From: Virgibacillus sp. MSP4-1
GTDB lineage: Bacteria > Bacillota > Bacilli > Bacillales > Alkalibacillaceae
NCBI RefSeq assembly: GCF_010092505.1
Contig: NZ_CP048021.1
Location: 434,001-498,000, forward strand
Length of the DNA stretch: 64,000 nt
Direction: 5' to 3'
Made by a program: the position numbers and the translations under genes. Below are positions 33,457 through 42,664 of the stretch, one piece after another (positions within the stretch are counted from its first letter, which is position 1; each line of letters opens with the position of its first letter). Below the pieces are notes generated by a model that made no database searches, had not been told where the DNA came from, and was given only the letters and a program-made list of their open reading frames with translations.

Positions 33457-36171
33457 ATGACAATTGAGGAACAGTTGATTAATAAATCATATTATCAGAC
33501 GTTTATGGATGGCGTCCAAAATGTGCATCCCATTAAAGTCCTGGGAGAGATGTATTTAAGTGAGCATAAAAGTGACATTCCGGAGCTGTCCGCTATCCGA
33601 TTTGCTCAGGGAGAGGTTTACTATCTTAATGATGACTATGAATCAGCGATCCTGAAGTGGGAAAATGTTTCGAATGAGCTGCAGCCATGGGCACAAAAAA
33701 ATCTTGGCGATGCCCACTTTGAACTTGGATTACTGGCCATTGCAGAGGATTACTATAAAGCGGTTGAAACAGATTCAATGGAGTTAAAGTCAGAGATTCT
33801 TTTGCAGCTATTTTCATTATACATACAGCTGGACCAGTCAGACAAAGCCATGGATACGATAAAAAAGGCGGTTGAGCTGAACCCGGATGATCCTGATGTG
33901 ACGGATATAGCCAGAGCATTTTTTGAAGAACGTGAGGAATGGAAGGAGGCTATTCATCTTGCTGTAAATGAGGCTTTGCGAACAGAGTCTTTACACTGGT
34001 TTGAAATCATTGAGGGCTATGCAGGAGCCGGGCATACGATCGCTTTTGAGCCTCATTATTTTACAGAGGTGTTAAAAACCCTTTATTCCATTCAGCTGGC
34101 CAGGTTTGAAAGTCTGACGGCCGCATTATGGAAAAGTTACCAGCAGACCGATTTTTACTTTTCCTGGCTGATGGAAATGAATAAATGGCTGATGAATATG
34201 GAAAAAGGGCAAAACCATATGTGGCGAACTCTATCGCCCTTATACAAGGAGAGCTTTTTGAAGCTGATGGATGGCACTTATTTCATTAAGGATTTATCTC
34301 CTTTACTCCCAAACTACTTAACGAACTGGATACATCTATCGACGCATTCAGATGATCTATTCGCAGGTTCAGCCGTCCTCGCATGGAATGAGATGTTTCC
34401 GGAAGATATAGATGATTCAGTCGTTCGACGGGCTGAGCACAGGGTGAGTGAATCCCCTGACTATGAAAATGTTTTAGATGAGTGTCTTAAGCTTTTCGAA
34501 ACCTTGCTGAATTGGGCACGGGATAAAGGAGTGGCCCTGGATGCTCGTGCAGAGAATCTCGTCCGGCAATTGACTGATTTAAACGAGCACCGTTTGATGA
34601 TCTGGGGTACATCTGTAGATGGGAGAAGAACCGTTTTCAACCGGCTTCTTCAACAGGAGCTTATCGGGGAACCCACATCAGCTACTGTATTTGTAAGGGG
34701 GGCTGAGGATACGAATATTCAGATCATTACTGAAGATAAAGTGCAAAGGATGGAAAATCTGGAAGACGTTCAGCAACAAGTACAAAACCAGAAAGCGATG
34801 GTTGATTTCCAGGTACCGGCACCATTTTTGAATACCCATCATCTGGCCGTAATTTATCCCGGAACTGCAAATCACAAGGAAATGCTGCCTTATCTTCAGG
34901 CTGCGGACAGTTTATTGTTCACTATAAATGTTGATTCCCCCCTTACCCCTGAGGAATTGGATATGGCGGTAACACTTGCGGAAGAGGTGCCGGAACTTAC
35001 GATTCACTTCCTTCTTTTAAGTGAACAGGTACATCGTATTCATCATCAGGAAATGAAAACGAACACCATATCAAGAATTCATACGTACTTTCCAAATGCC
35101 AGGATACTGAGCGATTTCAGTCAGGAGACAGGAGTAGAGGAGATTTCTTCCTTTATCAGAATGATCACTCATGAAGCAAACAGAAAAGAAAAACGTACGC
35201 GAAAACTTCTGCACTTTGTGAAGCAGACCATTACCTATATGCTTGATCAGCGAGTAGAAATGGAAAGTTCCCTGATGGACGAAATGAAATGGAACAATGA
35301 AACCCGTGCCAAAATCAATGATGCCCTTAAAAAGGTGAATCATCTTGAAGATACGAAAATAAAAAATATGAAAGACAGTTATCGGAAAATGAAGGAGAAT
35401 ATACGCCAAAAGCTTGAATCCAGGATACCGGAAATATTAAGAAACAGTTCTGATATCGTGGATGAAGATTCCGATTTTGAACAGATCCATGATGAAGTGA
35501 ATGCTGAAATGAATAAACGAGTCGGGAAGTATGTGAAAGATGAGATTTTACCTTCCTTTCATAAAGACCTGCATGGATGGATTAAGGATAATGAAGAGGA
35601 ATTTAAGAATCTTCAGGGTGATTTAGATGGATTAAGTGGGGACCTTAATCGTCAATTTACTGAGCATAAGATTTCCCTGAACGGTGATTTTAAAATCCTG
35701 CAAGACTGGAAGCGGGATGTCCATCGAATGACAAGGGGAAGTTTGCAGATTGAAAACCGGAATATATTGAAAAGCACAACTTCTTCACAGATCTTATGGA
35801 AGGGCGCAGGAAAACTGTTTGATGTGATCAGACAGGATAAAGAAAAACTGGAGGCAAAGTTAAAAAATTCTATTGAAAGGAAGGATTACAGCGAGACGGT
35901 TAAGTCGATTTCAAATGAGTTCATGCAGCAGTTTGAGCTGTTTGAGCATTCTCTGGAGTGGGATGTGGGTACATTTTTCATTCAGCCCTATGAAGTACTA
36001 AATGAAACGTTAACCGAAACCCAAGAGCTGATTGAAAGAACAAATGAGGAACTCAACCATATGAGAAAAAATCCGGAGACCTACCGTGATCCCCTAACAT
36101 TGTTTAAACTGCGTGTTCTTCAGTTTGAATGGATGACAAATCGAAGCTATCAGAGAAACAGCAAACCATAA
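33457..36171 (+). CDS. TPR protein with degenerate dynamin-like GTPase domain
   Basis: A 904-residue protein. Residues about 35-190 look like tetratricopeptide repeats (helix pairs such as QGEVYYLNDDYESAILKWEN, QKNLGDAHFELGLLAIAEDY, IKKAVELNPDDPDV). Around residue 382 comes a P-loop-like GTSVDGRRTVFNRLL, where the Walker Lys is Arg (G384-x4-G389-R-R-T392); then PTSATVFVRG resembles switch I of dynamins and AVIYPGTANH stands where DTPG should be; no NKxD is seen. From about 590 to the end it is long, charged alpha-helix, as in dynamin stalks. Inference: a membrane-remodelling or scaffold pseudo-GTPase. ATG 33457 follows GCGAGGG; an earlier frame start is unsupported. Transcribed alone. Confidence 0.68.
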   Translation: MTIEEQLINKSYYQTFMDGVQNVHPIKVLGEMYLSEHKSDIPELSAIRFAQGEVYYLNDDYESAILKWENVSNELQPWAQKNLGDAHFELGLLAIAEDYYKAVETDSMELKSEILLQLFSLYIQLDQSDKAMDTIKKAVELNPDDPDVTDIARAFFEEREEWKEAIHLAVNEALRTESLHWFEIIEGYAGAGHTIAFEPHYFTEVLKTLYSIQLARFESLTAALWKSYQQTDFYFSWLMEMNKWLMNMEKGQNHMWRTLSPLYKESFLKLMDGTYFIKDLSPLLPNYLTNWIHLSTHSDDLFAGSAVLAWNEMFPEDIDDSVVRRAEHRVSESPDYENVLDECLKLFETLLNWARDKGVALDARAENLVRQLTDLNEHRLMIWGTSVDGRRTVFNRLLQQELIGEPTSATVFVRGAEDTNIQIITEDKVQRMENLEDVQQQVQNQKAMVDFQVPAPFLNTHHLAVIYPGTANHKEMLPYLQAADSLLFTINVDSPLTPEELDMAVTLAEEVPELTIHFLLLSEQVHRIHHQEMKTNTISRIHTYFPNARILSDFSQETGVEEISSFIRMITHEANRKEKRTRKLLHFVKQTITYMLDQRVEMESSLMDEMKWNNETRAKINDALKKVNHLEDTKIKNMKDSYRKMKENIRQKLESRIPEILRNSSDIVDEDSDFEQIHDEVNAEMNKRVGKYVKDEILPSFHKDLHGWIKDNEEEFKNLQGDLDGLSGDLNRQFTEHKISLNGDFKILQDWKRDVHRMTRGSLQIENRNILKSTTSSQILWKGAGKLFDVIRQDKEKLEAKLKNSIERKDYSETVKSISNEFMQQFELFEHSLEWDVGTFFIQPYEVLNETLTETQELIERTNEELNHMRKNPETYRDPLTLFKLRVLQFEWMTNRSYQRNSKP

Positions 36172-36207
36172 TAACTAAAAACCCGACTTGTCATGCTGTT
36201 AAAAATT

Positions 36208-36244
36208 AACCATGCGCGGACCTGATGCTGATCTGCGCATGGTT
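36208..36244. terminator. Bidirectional terminator between convergent genes
   Basis: AACCATGCGCGGA pairs with TCTGCGCATGGTT, a long stem shared by the TPR protein gene and the convergent symporter gene. Confidence 0.82.
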
Positions 36245-36253
36245 TAACTATTT

Positions 36254-37723
36254 TCAGGTATTTTTCTTCAATTCCTTTTTAATATATCCCAAAAATTCAT
36301 TCGCTTTTTTCTCGGGGGCTTTCGTTAATAAACTAACGGTTATAAATAAGAAGCTGGAAGTGAGTAGCCCCCATATTCCAGAAGTGAGTCCAAAAGGTGT
36401 TGTTTGTGAAACTTCGAGCATGATTACCAAAAAACTACCTGTGATTACACTTGTTAAGACCCCGGAAGCCGTGCCTTTGCTCCAGAAAAAGGTGCCGATG
36501 ATGGATGGAACGACAACTAGTAATCCAGCCGAGGATGATACAGACAATACCGCAATCAGGTTTAATTCCAATTGTGCAAATAGAAAGGCGAGGACTGCGA
36601 TTACTGGTATCACCAATTTCCCGATTCGAAGCTGCATCTGATCACTTGTGTTTTTTTTCACATTCCCATACACATCACGAGCAAATAAAGAGGATAGTGT
36701 GAGAAGTATGGAATCGATTGTTGAAATAGCTGCTGCCATAATTCCGACCATCACGATCACACCTAAAACAGGCGGAACTAAGTCAGAGGATAACAGCGTT
36801 GGTGTAGCTAAGTCTGCGTTTGATAAATCAGGAAATTGGAGGCTTGCCGTAAAACCCCAAATGACTGAAACTAACGTGTAAATCAATCCGAAGCCTAAAA
36901 AGCCCATTAACATCGTACGGAGGCTTTTGAGGGATGCCGGCATAAACAGTCGCTGACTCACCTGAGGATTCGATAGACTGAAGAAAAACCACGGAATCGT
37001 TAATCCTAAAAAGGTAGTAAAACTGAAGTAGCCGTTTCCCGGAACAGTCAGCAGTTCACTGCGTTCTGTTTCAAGCGTATGAAAGAACCCGTCCAACCCA
37101 CCTAAACGATTGATAATGATAAGCACAACAGTGGTTGATGTGATGACCATAAACAAGGCCTGCAGAGCATCTGTCCAGGCAACAGAACGGATTCCGGCAA
37201 TATAGGAATAAACAATGGCTAACACAGTTGCGATCACGACACCTGTTGTAAAGGGAATGGCATCATCTGTCACACCTTGCAGCAAGTAGCCGACACCGGA
37301 TAATTGAACAGCGCTGTAAGGAATTAAAAAGAGACAGCTTGACAGGGACACGACAATAGCAACCAGTTTGCTCTGGTAACGATCACCCAGCATTTCAGAG
37401 GGGGTAACGTACCCGTATTTTTTCCCTGCTAACCAGAATCTTGGTCCAAAAAAGGCAACTAAAGATACGCCAATCAGATAGATGAGTTCAAACCCTAATG
37501 CTCCGACACCACCGTTATAGGTAAGGCCGGCTAACCCCACTAGCATAAATGCGCTGTAAGTGGTAGCGCTATAGCTTAGTGCAGAAACAAATCCATTTAA
37601 TTTTCGATTACCAAGAAAGTAGCTATCCATGGTGGTCTGTTTCCCTCGCCTTGATAAAACAGCAATGAATAACGCCAGAATAATGTAGATGACGATAGCT
37701 GACCATACATAAGTCGTTGTCAT
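36254..37723 (-). CDS. Sodium:solute symporter family protein
   Basis: A 489-residue membrane transporter of the SSS family with about 13 hydrophobic segments. LNGFVSALSYSATTYSAFMLVGL, ATAIYS-type helices and the GIRSVAWTDALQALFM motif (SSS signature) are present. It uses a sodium gradient to import a small solute; relatives carry pantothenate, proline, or carboxylates, and the substrate is unknown. Its ATG lies 2 bases after the stop of a 60-residue membrane protein gene, so the two are made together, a pairing common for this transporter group. Confidence 0.88.
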   Translation of the reverse strand: MTTTYVWSAIVIYIILALFIAVLSRRGKQTTMDSYFLGNRKLNGFVSALSYSATTYSAFMLVGLAGLTYNGGVGALGFELIYLIGVSLVAFFGPRFWLAGKKYGYVTPSEMLGDRYQSKLVAIVVSLSSCLFLIPYSAVQLSGVGYLLQGVTDDAIPFTTGVVIATVLAIVYSYIAGIRSVAWTDALQALFMVITSTTVVLIIINRLGGLDGFFHTLETERSELLTVPGNGYFSFTTFLGLTIPWFFFSLSNPQVSQRLFMPASLKSLRTMLMGFLGFGLIYTLVSVIWGFTASLQFPDLSNADLATPTLLSSDLVPPVLGVIVMVGIMAAAISTIDSILLTLSSLFARDVYGNVKKNTSDQMQLRIGKLVIPVIAVLAFLFAQLELNLIAVLSVSSSAGLLVVVPSIIGTFFWSKGTASGVLTSVITGSFLVIMLEVSQTTPFGLTSGIWGLLTSSFLFITVSLLTKAPEKKANEFLGYIKKELKKNT

Positions 37724-37725
37724 GG

Positions 37726-37908
37726 TTATTTACCCCAATCCTTTGTAATAAAATAGTTCACGCCAATGATAACCATCGTTAATCCTGTCCATAGCAGAAA
37801 ACTTCCATACCATGCTGCCACATTAGTGAATATTGTATAAGGAAGAAGGTAGGCCAGTAACACAGTGAATAAAATAACGAGGGCCCATTTTCGCTCTGAG
37901 GATGCCAT
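37726..37908 (-). CDS. Small membrane protein paired with the symporter
   Basis: A 60-residue protein with two membrane segments (about 8-25 and 33-52) and short polar ends. The minus strand shows GGGAGGTGATTACAC before the ATG, an excellent ribosome site. Short membrane proteins of this size are often found directly upstream of SSS transporters (DUF997/DUF3311-like), where they may aid assembly; family membership is inferred from size and position. Confidence 0.75.
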   Translation of the reverse strand: MASSERKWALVILFTVLLAYLLPYTIFTNVAAWYGSFLLWTGLTMVIIGVNYFITKDWGK

Positions 37909-37960
37909 GTGTAATCACCTCCCAGTACGTTTAAATATTTCCATGCTGCTGCCACTCTCC

Positions 37961-37989
37961 ATTATAGAATAAAGTGACAATATTTTGAA
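37961..37989 (-). promoter_or_regulatory. Sigma-A-like promoter of the symporter operon
   Basis: On the minus strand TTCAAA (37984-37989), 17-base spacer, TATAAT (37961-37966), about 50 bases before the small membrane protein start. Confidence 0.6.
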
Positions 37990-38095
37990 CAGTGCCATGG
38001 CTTTTTCCCTCCTCTTTAAGAATGGCAAGGAGCATCCGTGAAAATGGTTCAAATCAATTGAAGTGACCGTGTAAACGTGATAACATATCCAATAA

Positions 38096-38220
38096 TTTAT
38101 CACGTATGAACTGGCCGTAACACCACTATCCATTGCCGGGGGTACCCAAACAGGACAAAGGGATAAACGGTCAGTAAACGAACCATCAGTGGGATCGAGA
38201 AAGCCTCACTGATAAAAATA
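38096..38220 (+). repeat. Dispersed repeat family B, long copy
   Basis: TTTATCACGTATGAACTGGC with CGTAA, then GGATAAACGGTCAGTAAACG (ACTGGCCGT and ACGGTCAGT pair), then ATCAGTGGGA with CCTCACTGAT. It ends 17 bases before the HD protein start. Confidence 0.75.
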
Positions 38221-38236
38221 TCGAAAGGGGATGTTC

Positions 38237-38794
38237 ATGATGCGGGATGTGACCTTACAAATGATTTATGAGCATCCAATTGCGCAAAAATATGTGAGAC
38301 GTGCGGGAATGGCCCATGCGATATCTGTAGCCTCTCATGCGTTCAATCTGGCTCATAAATACGATGCAAATCCGGATTGGGCTGCAAAAGCCGGATTTTT
38401 GCATGATATTGGCCATTATACATGGTTTCGTGATGGAGAATGGGACTATCAATTGTATCAGGACTGTGATATACACCCTATTAAAGGGGCGGAGCGTGCG
38501 CACAAACTGCTGGTTCGTTTAGGAGAAGATAAAAAGGCAGCAAAAGAGATTTCCCATGCCATTTTATTTCACACGGAATCGGCACTTCCACAAGGTCAAT
38601 TTGAATTAAATTCTTTACAAACGGTCGTGCACCTTGCAGACGAAAAGGATAAACAGCCCGGCGACCTCCATCATTACCGAAACATCAATCAGGAAAAAGA
38701 ACGGCATTTGATGAAAATACTGGATGAGAAAATTGATTTGGATTCAGGAAACTATACGGAGAAAATGTCTATTGGCATAGATTATAATAGGTAA
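38237..38794 (+). CDS. HD-domain phosphohydrolase
   Basis: A 185-residue cytosolic HD-superfamily protein. The metal ligands are HAISVASHAFNLAH (first His), FLHDIGHY (HD pair) and the later HAILFHTE and HLADEKD motifs. HD proteins of this size usually dephosphorylate nucleotides or act on phosphorylated sugars; substrate is not known. Two starts occur: ATG 38231 abuts AAAGGGG and ATG 38237 lies 6 bases from it; the latter is preferred. The family B repeat upstream may shape its 5' leader. Confidence 0.83.
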   Translation: MMRDVTLQMIYEHPIAQKYVRRAGMAHAISVASHAFNLAHKYDANPDWAAKAGFLHDIGHYTWFRDGEWDYQLYQDCDIHPIKGAERAHKLLVRLGEDKKAAKEISHAILFHTESALPQGQFELNSLQTVVHLADEKDKQPGDLHHYRNINQEKERHLMKILDEKIDLDSGNYTEKMSIGIDYNR

Positions 38795-38802
38795 AAAACA
38801 AA

Positions 38803-38875
38803 GACAGGCGAGGGTCTGACTTTATATAGCCGTAAGCTGGATAAATGGGTTTCGCTTTTGTTTGCAGGCAGTTAA
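38803..38875 (+). repeat. Decayed fragment of dispersed repeat family A
   Basis: GGCGAGGGTCTGAC, AGCCGTAAGCTGGATAAATG and TTTCGCTTTTGTTTGC recall the ends of family A with its middle deleted. Confidence 0.4.
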
Positions 38876-38973
38876 ATTGACTGGGGAATAGAGGGATCTT
38901 ACAATTTAAAGTGGCTGATAGATGCATTTAACTATCACCACATCATACGTTAACGAAAAGGAGTGGACCACCT

Positions 38974-39495
38974 ATGGGTAAAAAAGTAGCCGTTTTACTT
39001 ACGAATATGTTTGAGGACGTGGAATATACAGAGCCTGCAGAAGCATTGAAAGAGGCAGGACATGAGCTAACGGTTATTGAAAAGGAAAAAGGAACCTCCG
39101 TAACAGGGAAACAAGGTGAAGCAAAAGTGGAAATTGACGCTTCTATTGATGATGTAAAACCTGAAGATTTTGATGCGTTATTAATACCAGGTGGCTTTTC
39201 ACCGGATATTTTACGGGACGATGAGCGTTTTGTTACCTTCAGTAAACACTTTATGGATGAAAAGAAGCCGGTTTTCGCAATCTGTCACGGTCCCCAGCTA
39301 TTGATTACGGCGAAAACTCTTGATGGGCGTAAGGCGACTGGATACAAGTCCATTCAGGTTGATCTTGAGAATGCTGGGGTAAACTTCGTGGATGAAGAAG
39401 TCGTTGTATGCTGCAACCAGCTGGTAACCAGCCGTCAGCCGGATGATATTCCAGCATTTAACCGAGAAGCACTTAAGGTACTTGAAAATAAATAA
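38974..39495 (+). CDS. yfkM: DJ-1/PfpI family protein, YfkM-like
   Basis: A 173-residue cytosolic PfpI/DJ-1 protein (B. subtilis YfkM, general stress protein 18). The nucleophile elbow is AICHGPQLL with the catalytic Cys; the conserved Glu is in NMFEDVEYTEP. Members repair glycated proteins or act as chaperones or peptidases. ATG follows AAAAGGAGTG. Single gene with a very strong terminator. In B. subtilis the gene is stress-induced through sigma-B; no clear sigma-B promoter is seen here. Confidence 0.9.
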   Translation: MGKKVAVLLTNMFEDVEYTEPAEALKEAGHELTVIEKEKGTSVTGKQGEAKVEIDASIDDVKPEDFDALLIPGGFSPDILRDDERFVTFSKHFMDEKKPVFAICHGPQLLITAKTLDGRKATGYKSIQVDLENAGVNFVDEEVVVCCNQLVTSRQPDDIPAFNREALKVLENK

Positions 39496-39510
39496 TTAAT
39501 AGAGTATAGA

Positions 39511-39545
39511 ATCCCCCGGAATTTTTCTTCCGGGGGATTTTTTTG
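39511..39545 (+). terminator. Strong terminator of the YfkM-like gene
   Basis: ATCCCCCGGAA pairs perfectly with TTCCGGGGGAT, then seven T. Confidence 0.93.
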
Positions 39546-39913
39546 CTTACGATTTTACCTCTTTATATATATATTTTGCAGATATAATGATGTCTGCCAT
39601 CACGCACAATTTGATCAGGACTATTTGCTCACGTAAATGTATTATAGTTCCAGGCAGATAGTAAAAAATATAGCGTAATTTCACAAATATGTCATTGACT
39701 GTGACTGCTGATTTAGATTATGATACTTTCTGTGTCTTTTGAAAATTTATTCCATTAAAAAACAGGGTTGCCATAGATACAAAATTTTACCGGTAAGTAT
39801 CGGTCACTTGATTTGTGGATTGTGGATTTCATTGGTGGTTTCACTTTATTTTTTCAAATCACACTAATTGGAAATCGGCTATCGGACAGCTGAAGAAGGG
39901 TAGAGGTGAAATA
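39546..39913. other. Leader region of the chemoreceptor gene, no other gene seen
   Basis: AT-rich stretch of about 370 bases. No convincing sigma-A or sigma-D promoter, riboswitch or repeat was found, although transcription of the chemoreceptor must start here. Confidence 0.4.
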
Positions 39914-41608
39914 ATGAGTAAAAGATTTCAATTTAAGAAGTTACGAACCAAAATTTTGCTTGGTTTTTCATTAATTATGCTATTGGTTCTCGTTTTAGCA
40001 GGGTTCAATATATATTCGACTTACCAATCTAATCAGGACATTGATGAAATTATGGAAGAGCAAATGACTTTATTAATTGCAGATGAAAAGATTGCCTTTA
40101 ACATGGCGGAAAGAACAGCATTAATTCGTGGGTTTTTGTTGTATGAAGATGAGCAATATAGAGAACGTTTTGATTCATACATAGAAGAAAGCATTGCGTT
40201 AGAGAATCAGGTGTTGGAGTTGTCCGATTCCGAAAAGGCAAAAGAATTGATTGATCAAAAAATTGAATGGGGAACCTTAACGGATAAGGTTTATAAGGAG
40301 TACGACAATGGCAACAAAGAAGTTGCGATGAACATTATGAGGGAGGAGGTTCAGCCACTTGCGCGAGAGCTGATAGACGGTTTCGAAACACTGGCGAATA
40401 ATCGTGAAGAAGTTATTCAGAAAAAGGGTGAGCAGATTCAGTCCAATGGTGAGCAAATGGCAATCTTAGGTATGATAGTCGCTGGGATTATTGTCATTGT
40501 TGGAGTTCTGGCAGCATTCATTACAGCCCGGAAGATTACGAATCCAATAAAGCTCGTTGTGGAAAGGATGCAGACGATAACAGACAGAGACTTAAGCCAT
40601 GAAGATTTAAATAATCCATATAACGATGAAATGGGCCAACTGATTGAAGCTACGAACCAAATGAATGGACAAACAAGGGAGTTACTGCAAAAAATTAATG
40701 AAGTTTCAGGAACAGTTACATCTCATAGTGAAGAATTATCCCAATCAGCCAGCGAAGTAAAAAATGGTTCAGAGCAGATCGCAAGTACGATGGAGGAAAT
40801 TGCTTCAGGGTCAGAAAACCAGGCCAACAAAGCCAGTGAACTTGCTTCCCATTCCAATTCTTTTACTGGGAAAGTACAGGAAGCCTATTCCAACGGGGAA
40901 AAAATCCATCAGTCCTCTAATGAAATTTTGACGATGACCGTTAATGGTCAAAAATTGATGGAACAATCCGTGGAAGAAATGTCCAATATCGATCAAATTG
41001 TGAAAGAAGCTGTAGAAAAAGTAGACGGATTGGATACGAAATCAAAACAAATATCAAAATTAGTGACGGTTATTCAGGATGTGGCCGAGCAAACCAATTT
41101 ATTAGCTTTAAATGCTGCTATCGAAGCTGCTCGTGCCGGTGAGCATGGAAAAGGATTTGCCGTTGTAGCAGATGAAGTAAGGAAACTTGCTGAACAAGTA
41201 GCGCATTCGGTAACAGAAATCACGGGGATCGTTGATGGGATACAAACAGAAACAACAAATGTGGTGGAAGCATTAGAAAATGGATATTCTGAAGTCGAAA
41301 GCGGAACAACTCAGATTCAAAGAACAGGGGAAACCTTGGAAAACATTAATCATTCCGTGGAAGAAATGGTTCAAAGTATAGAAACCGTGTCCCAAAATCT
41401 GTCCCAAATTGCTGGTACGAGTGATGACATGAACGGTTCCATTTCGGAAATTGCTTCTGTATCAGAGGAGACAGCGGCTGGTGTGGAACAGACCTCAGCA
41501 TCTGCCCAGCAAACGAATAGTTCAATGGATGAAATATCGGCAAGCTCTATAGAACTATCAAAGTTGGCGGAAGAATTAAACGGCCTGGTTAACCAGTTTA
41601 AGCTGTAA
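39914..41608 (+). CDS. Methyl-accepting chemotaxis protein
   Basis: A 564-residue chemoreceptor. Membrane helix at about 13-35, an extracellular four-helix-bundle-type sensor (about 36-190; [20 protein letters not shown] resembles 4HB_MCP domains), second membrane helix about 192-214, HAMP domain (about 215-268) and a long signalling coiled coil whose tip is [20 protein letters not shown], the CheA/CheW-contact hairpin. ATG 39914 follows AGAGGTGA. It shares sensor type and layout with the receptor at 46094 but is outside the riboswitch operon. Confidence 0.94.
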   Translation: MSKRFQFKKLRTKILLGFSLIMLLVLVLAGFNIYSTYQSNQDIDEIMEEQMTLLIADEKIAFNMAERTALIRGFLLYEDEQYRERFDSYIEESIALENQVLELSDSEKAKELIDQKIEWGTLTDKVYKEYDNGNKEVAMNIMREEVQPLARELIDGFETLANNREEVIQKKGEQIQSNGEQMAILGMIVAGIIVIVGVLAAFITARKITNPIKLVVERMQTITDRDLSHEDLNNPYNDEMGQLIEATNQMNGQTRELLQKINEVSGTVTSHSEELSQSASEVKNGSEQIASTMEEIASGSENQANKASELASHSNSFTGKVQEAYSNGEKIHQSSNEILTMTVNGQKLMEQSVEEMSNIDQIVKEAVEKVDGLDTKSKQISKLVTVIQDVAEQTNLLALNAAIEAARAGEHGKGFAVVADEVRKLAEQVAHSVTEITGIVDGIQTETTNVVEALENGYSEVESGTTQIQRTGETLENINHSVEEMVQSIETVSQNLSQIAGTSDDMNGSISEIASVSEETAAGVEQTSASAQQTNSSMDEISASSIELSKLAEELNGLVNQFKL

Positions 41609-41721
41609 AAATAGCTAATTCTTCTATGGAAAGGGGATTTTTGGCTTTTTTCCCATGATTCCACCGAACTATTTAAGAAGGTTTCTTGTTAAGATAGAAT
41701 AGATCATTCGGAGGTGACATC

Positions 41722-42354
41722 ATGAGAATTGCATTATTAAAAGAACCGTCTTTAATGAGAGATATATTAGTGCATGAGTTGAAAACCCTCTTTCCAGCAA
41801 TTGAATTTACGGCTTATGGGCCTGAAAATCAGGAAGTATTACTAAATGATTATGAAAGTATCCGTTTATTAATTATAGATTTAGACACGAATATGGATGA
41901 GTCTAAAATCATTGATTTCTATAAAAGTCAGAATATAAAAGTCGCCGTCTGGTTTTCAACACTGGATAACCCGGAGCTTTTTGATCTATTAAAGTTAAAT
42001 CTGAATGGGTATTTCTTTAATGGTATGGAAAAAGAGGAGCTGACGTATGCCATCCAGACAATCGTTAAGGGAAAGCGATATGTTCACCCTGAAATTAACC
42101 AGATCTTTCTAAATGATTATTCCCGTCTTCATAATCATGCCAAGCCCCGTCCTGTTGGAATCCTTTCAAAGCGTGAATGGGAAGTGCTTGAACTGCTTAC
42201 AAAAGGATACAAAAATCAGGAAATAGCAAAGTTTTTATTTATCACAGAAAAAACGGTTAAAATTTATGTCAGTTCCATCTTAAGAACCTTGGAAGTGGAG
42301 GACCGTACCAATGCTGTTCTGACGGCAATTAGAAACAAGTGGTTTGTGCTTTAG
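41722..42354 (+). CDS. LuxR-type response regulator with degenerate receiver
   Basis: A 210-residue NarL/DegU-like protein. The N-terminal receiver (about 1-120) keeps an Asp at LLIIDLDTN but has LLKEPS in place of the acidic pair and GYFFNGM where the invariant Lys should be, so ordinary phosphorylation is doubtful. The C-terminal helix-turn-helix is intact (LSKREWEVLELLTKGYKNQE, ITEKTVKIYVSSIL). ATG follows GGAGGTGACATC. No histidine kinase is paired with it. It lies between the chemoreceptor and the c-di-GMP-controlled che operon and could regulate either. Confidence 0.87.
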   Translation: MRIALLKEPSLMRDILVHELKTLFPAIEFTAYGPENQEVLLNDYESIRLLIIDLDTNMDESKIIDFYKSQNIKVAVWFSTLDNPELFDLLKLNLNGYFFNGMEKEELTYAIQTIVKGKRYVHPEINQIFLNDYSRLHNHAKPRPVGILSKREWEVLELLTKGYKNQEIAKFLFITEKTVKIYVSSILRTLEVEDRTNAVLTAIRNKWFVL

Positions 42355-42427
42355 AAACCTTGCATCTCATAGGAGAAGACTGAAAATTACGGATTTTCAT
42401 TTTAAGAAATTTTCATCTTCAGAATTC

Positions 42428-42455
42428 TAAATACTTTTCTATTGTATGACGATAT
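42428..42455 (+). promoter_or_regulatory. Sigma-D-like (motility) promoter of the che operon
   Basis: TAAA (42428-42431), 16 bases, GACGATAT (42448-42455). The Bacillus sigma-D consensus is TAAA-N15-GCCGATAT; only one base of the -10 differs. It lies 30 bases before the riboswitch. Confidence 0.62.
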
Positions 42456-42484
42456 AACTAGTATACAAGTTTCATATACACATC

Positions 42485-42586
42485 GAAAAAGGCAAACTTT
42501 CCGAAAGGTTAGGACGCAAAGCTCAGGGTCTAATATTCTTTTGGGTTTATGACCTGGAAGAATGATGATTGCCTGGCTGCCAAGTA
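42485..42586 (+). promoter_or_regulatory. Cyclic di-GMP-I (GEMM-I) riboswitch
   Basis: Signature blocks AAAAAGGCAAACTTTCCGA, TTAGGACGCAAAGCTCAGGG, TCTAAT, a long P2/P3 arm (TTCTTTTGGGTTTATGACC, then GGAAGAA) and TTGCCTGGCTGCCAAG. A terminator follows and then cheX. It is more elongated than the copy at 7855 but has the same core. Confidence 0.93.
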
Positions 42587-42596
42587 AGATCTTTTT

Positions 42597-42629
42597 GGCT
42601 ATTCAATGTTTTGTGAGTAGCCTTTTTTT
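42597..42629 (+). terminator. Riboswitch expression-platform terminator
   Basis: GGCTATTCA (42597-42605) pairs with TGAGTAGCC (42614-42622), then seven T. Placed between the aptamer and cheX. Confidence 0.87.
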
Positions 42630-42664
42630 ATGAAAATTTTAGTGGAAAAGAAAGTAGGTAAATG

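Noticed and set aside
37915-38133. 72-codon minus-strand frame upstream of the symporter operon
   Set aside because: It overlaps the promoter and leader of the small membrane protein gene and a family B repeat; no recognisable domain.
38840-38960. Sigma-B promoter before the YfkM-like gene
   Set aside because: GTTT- and GGGGAA-like pieces occur but with wrong spacing; not supported.
39740-39800. Possible third c-di-GMP riboswitch or sigma-D promoter before the chemoreceptor
   Set aside because: A GCCATAGA-like block exists but TAAA lies at the wrong distance, and the GGACGCAAA aptamer core is absent.
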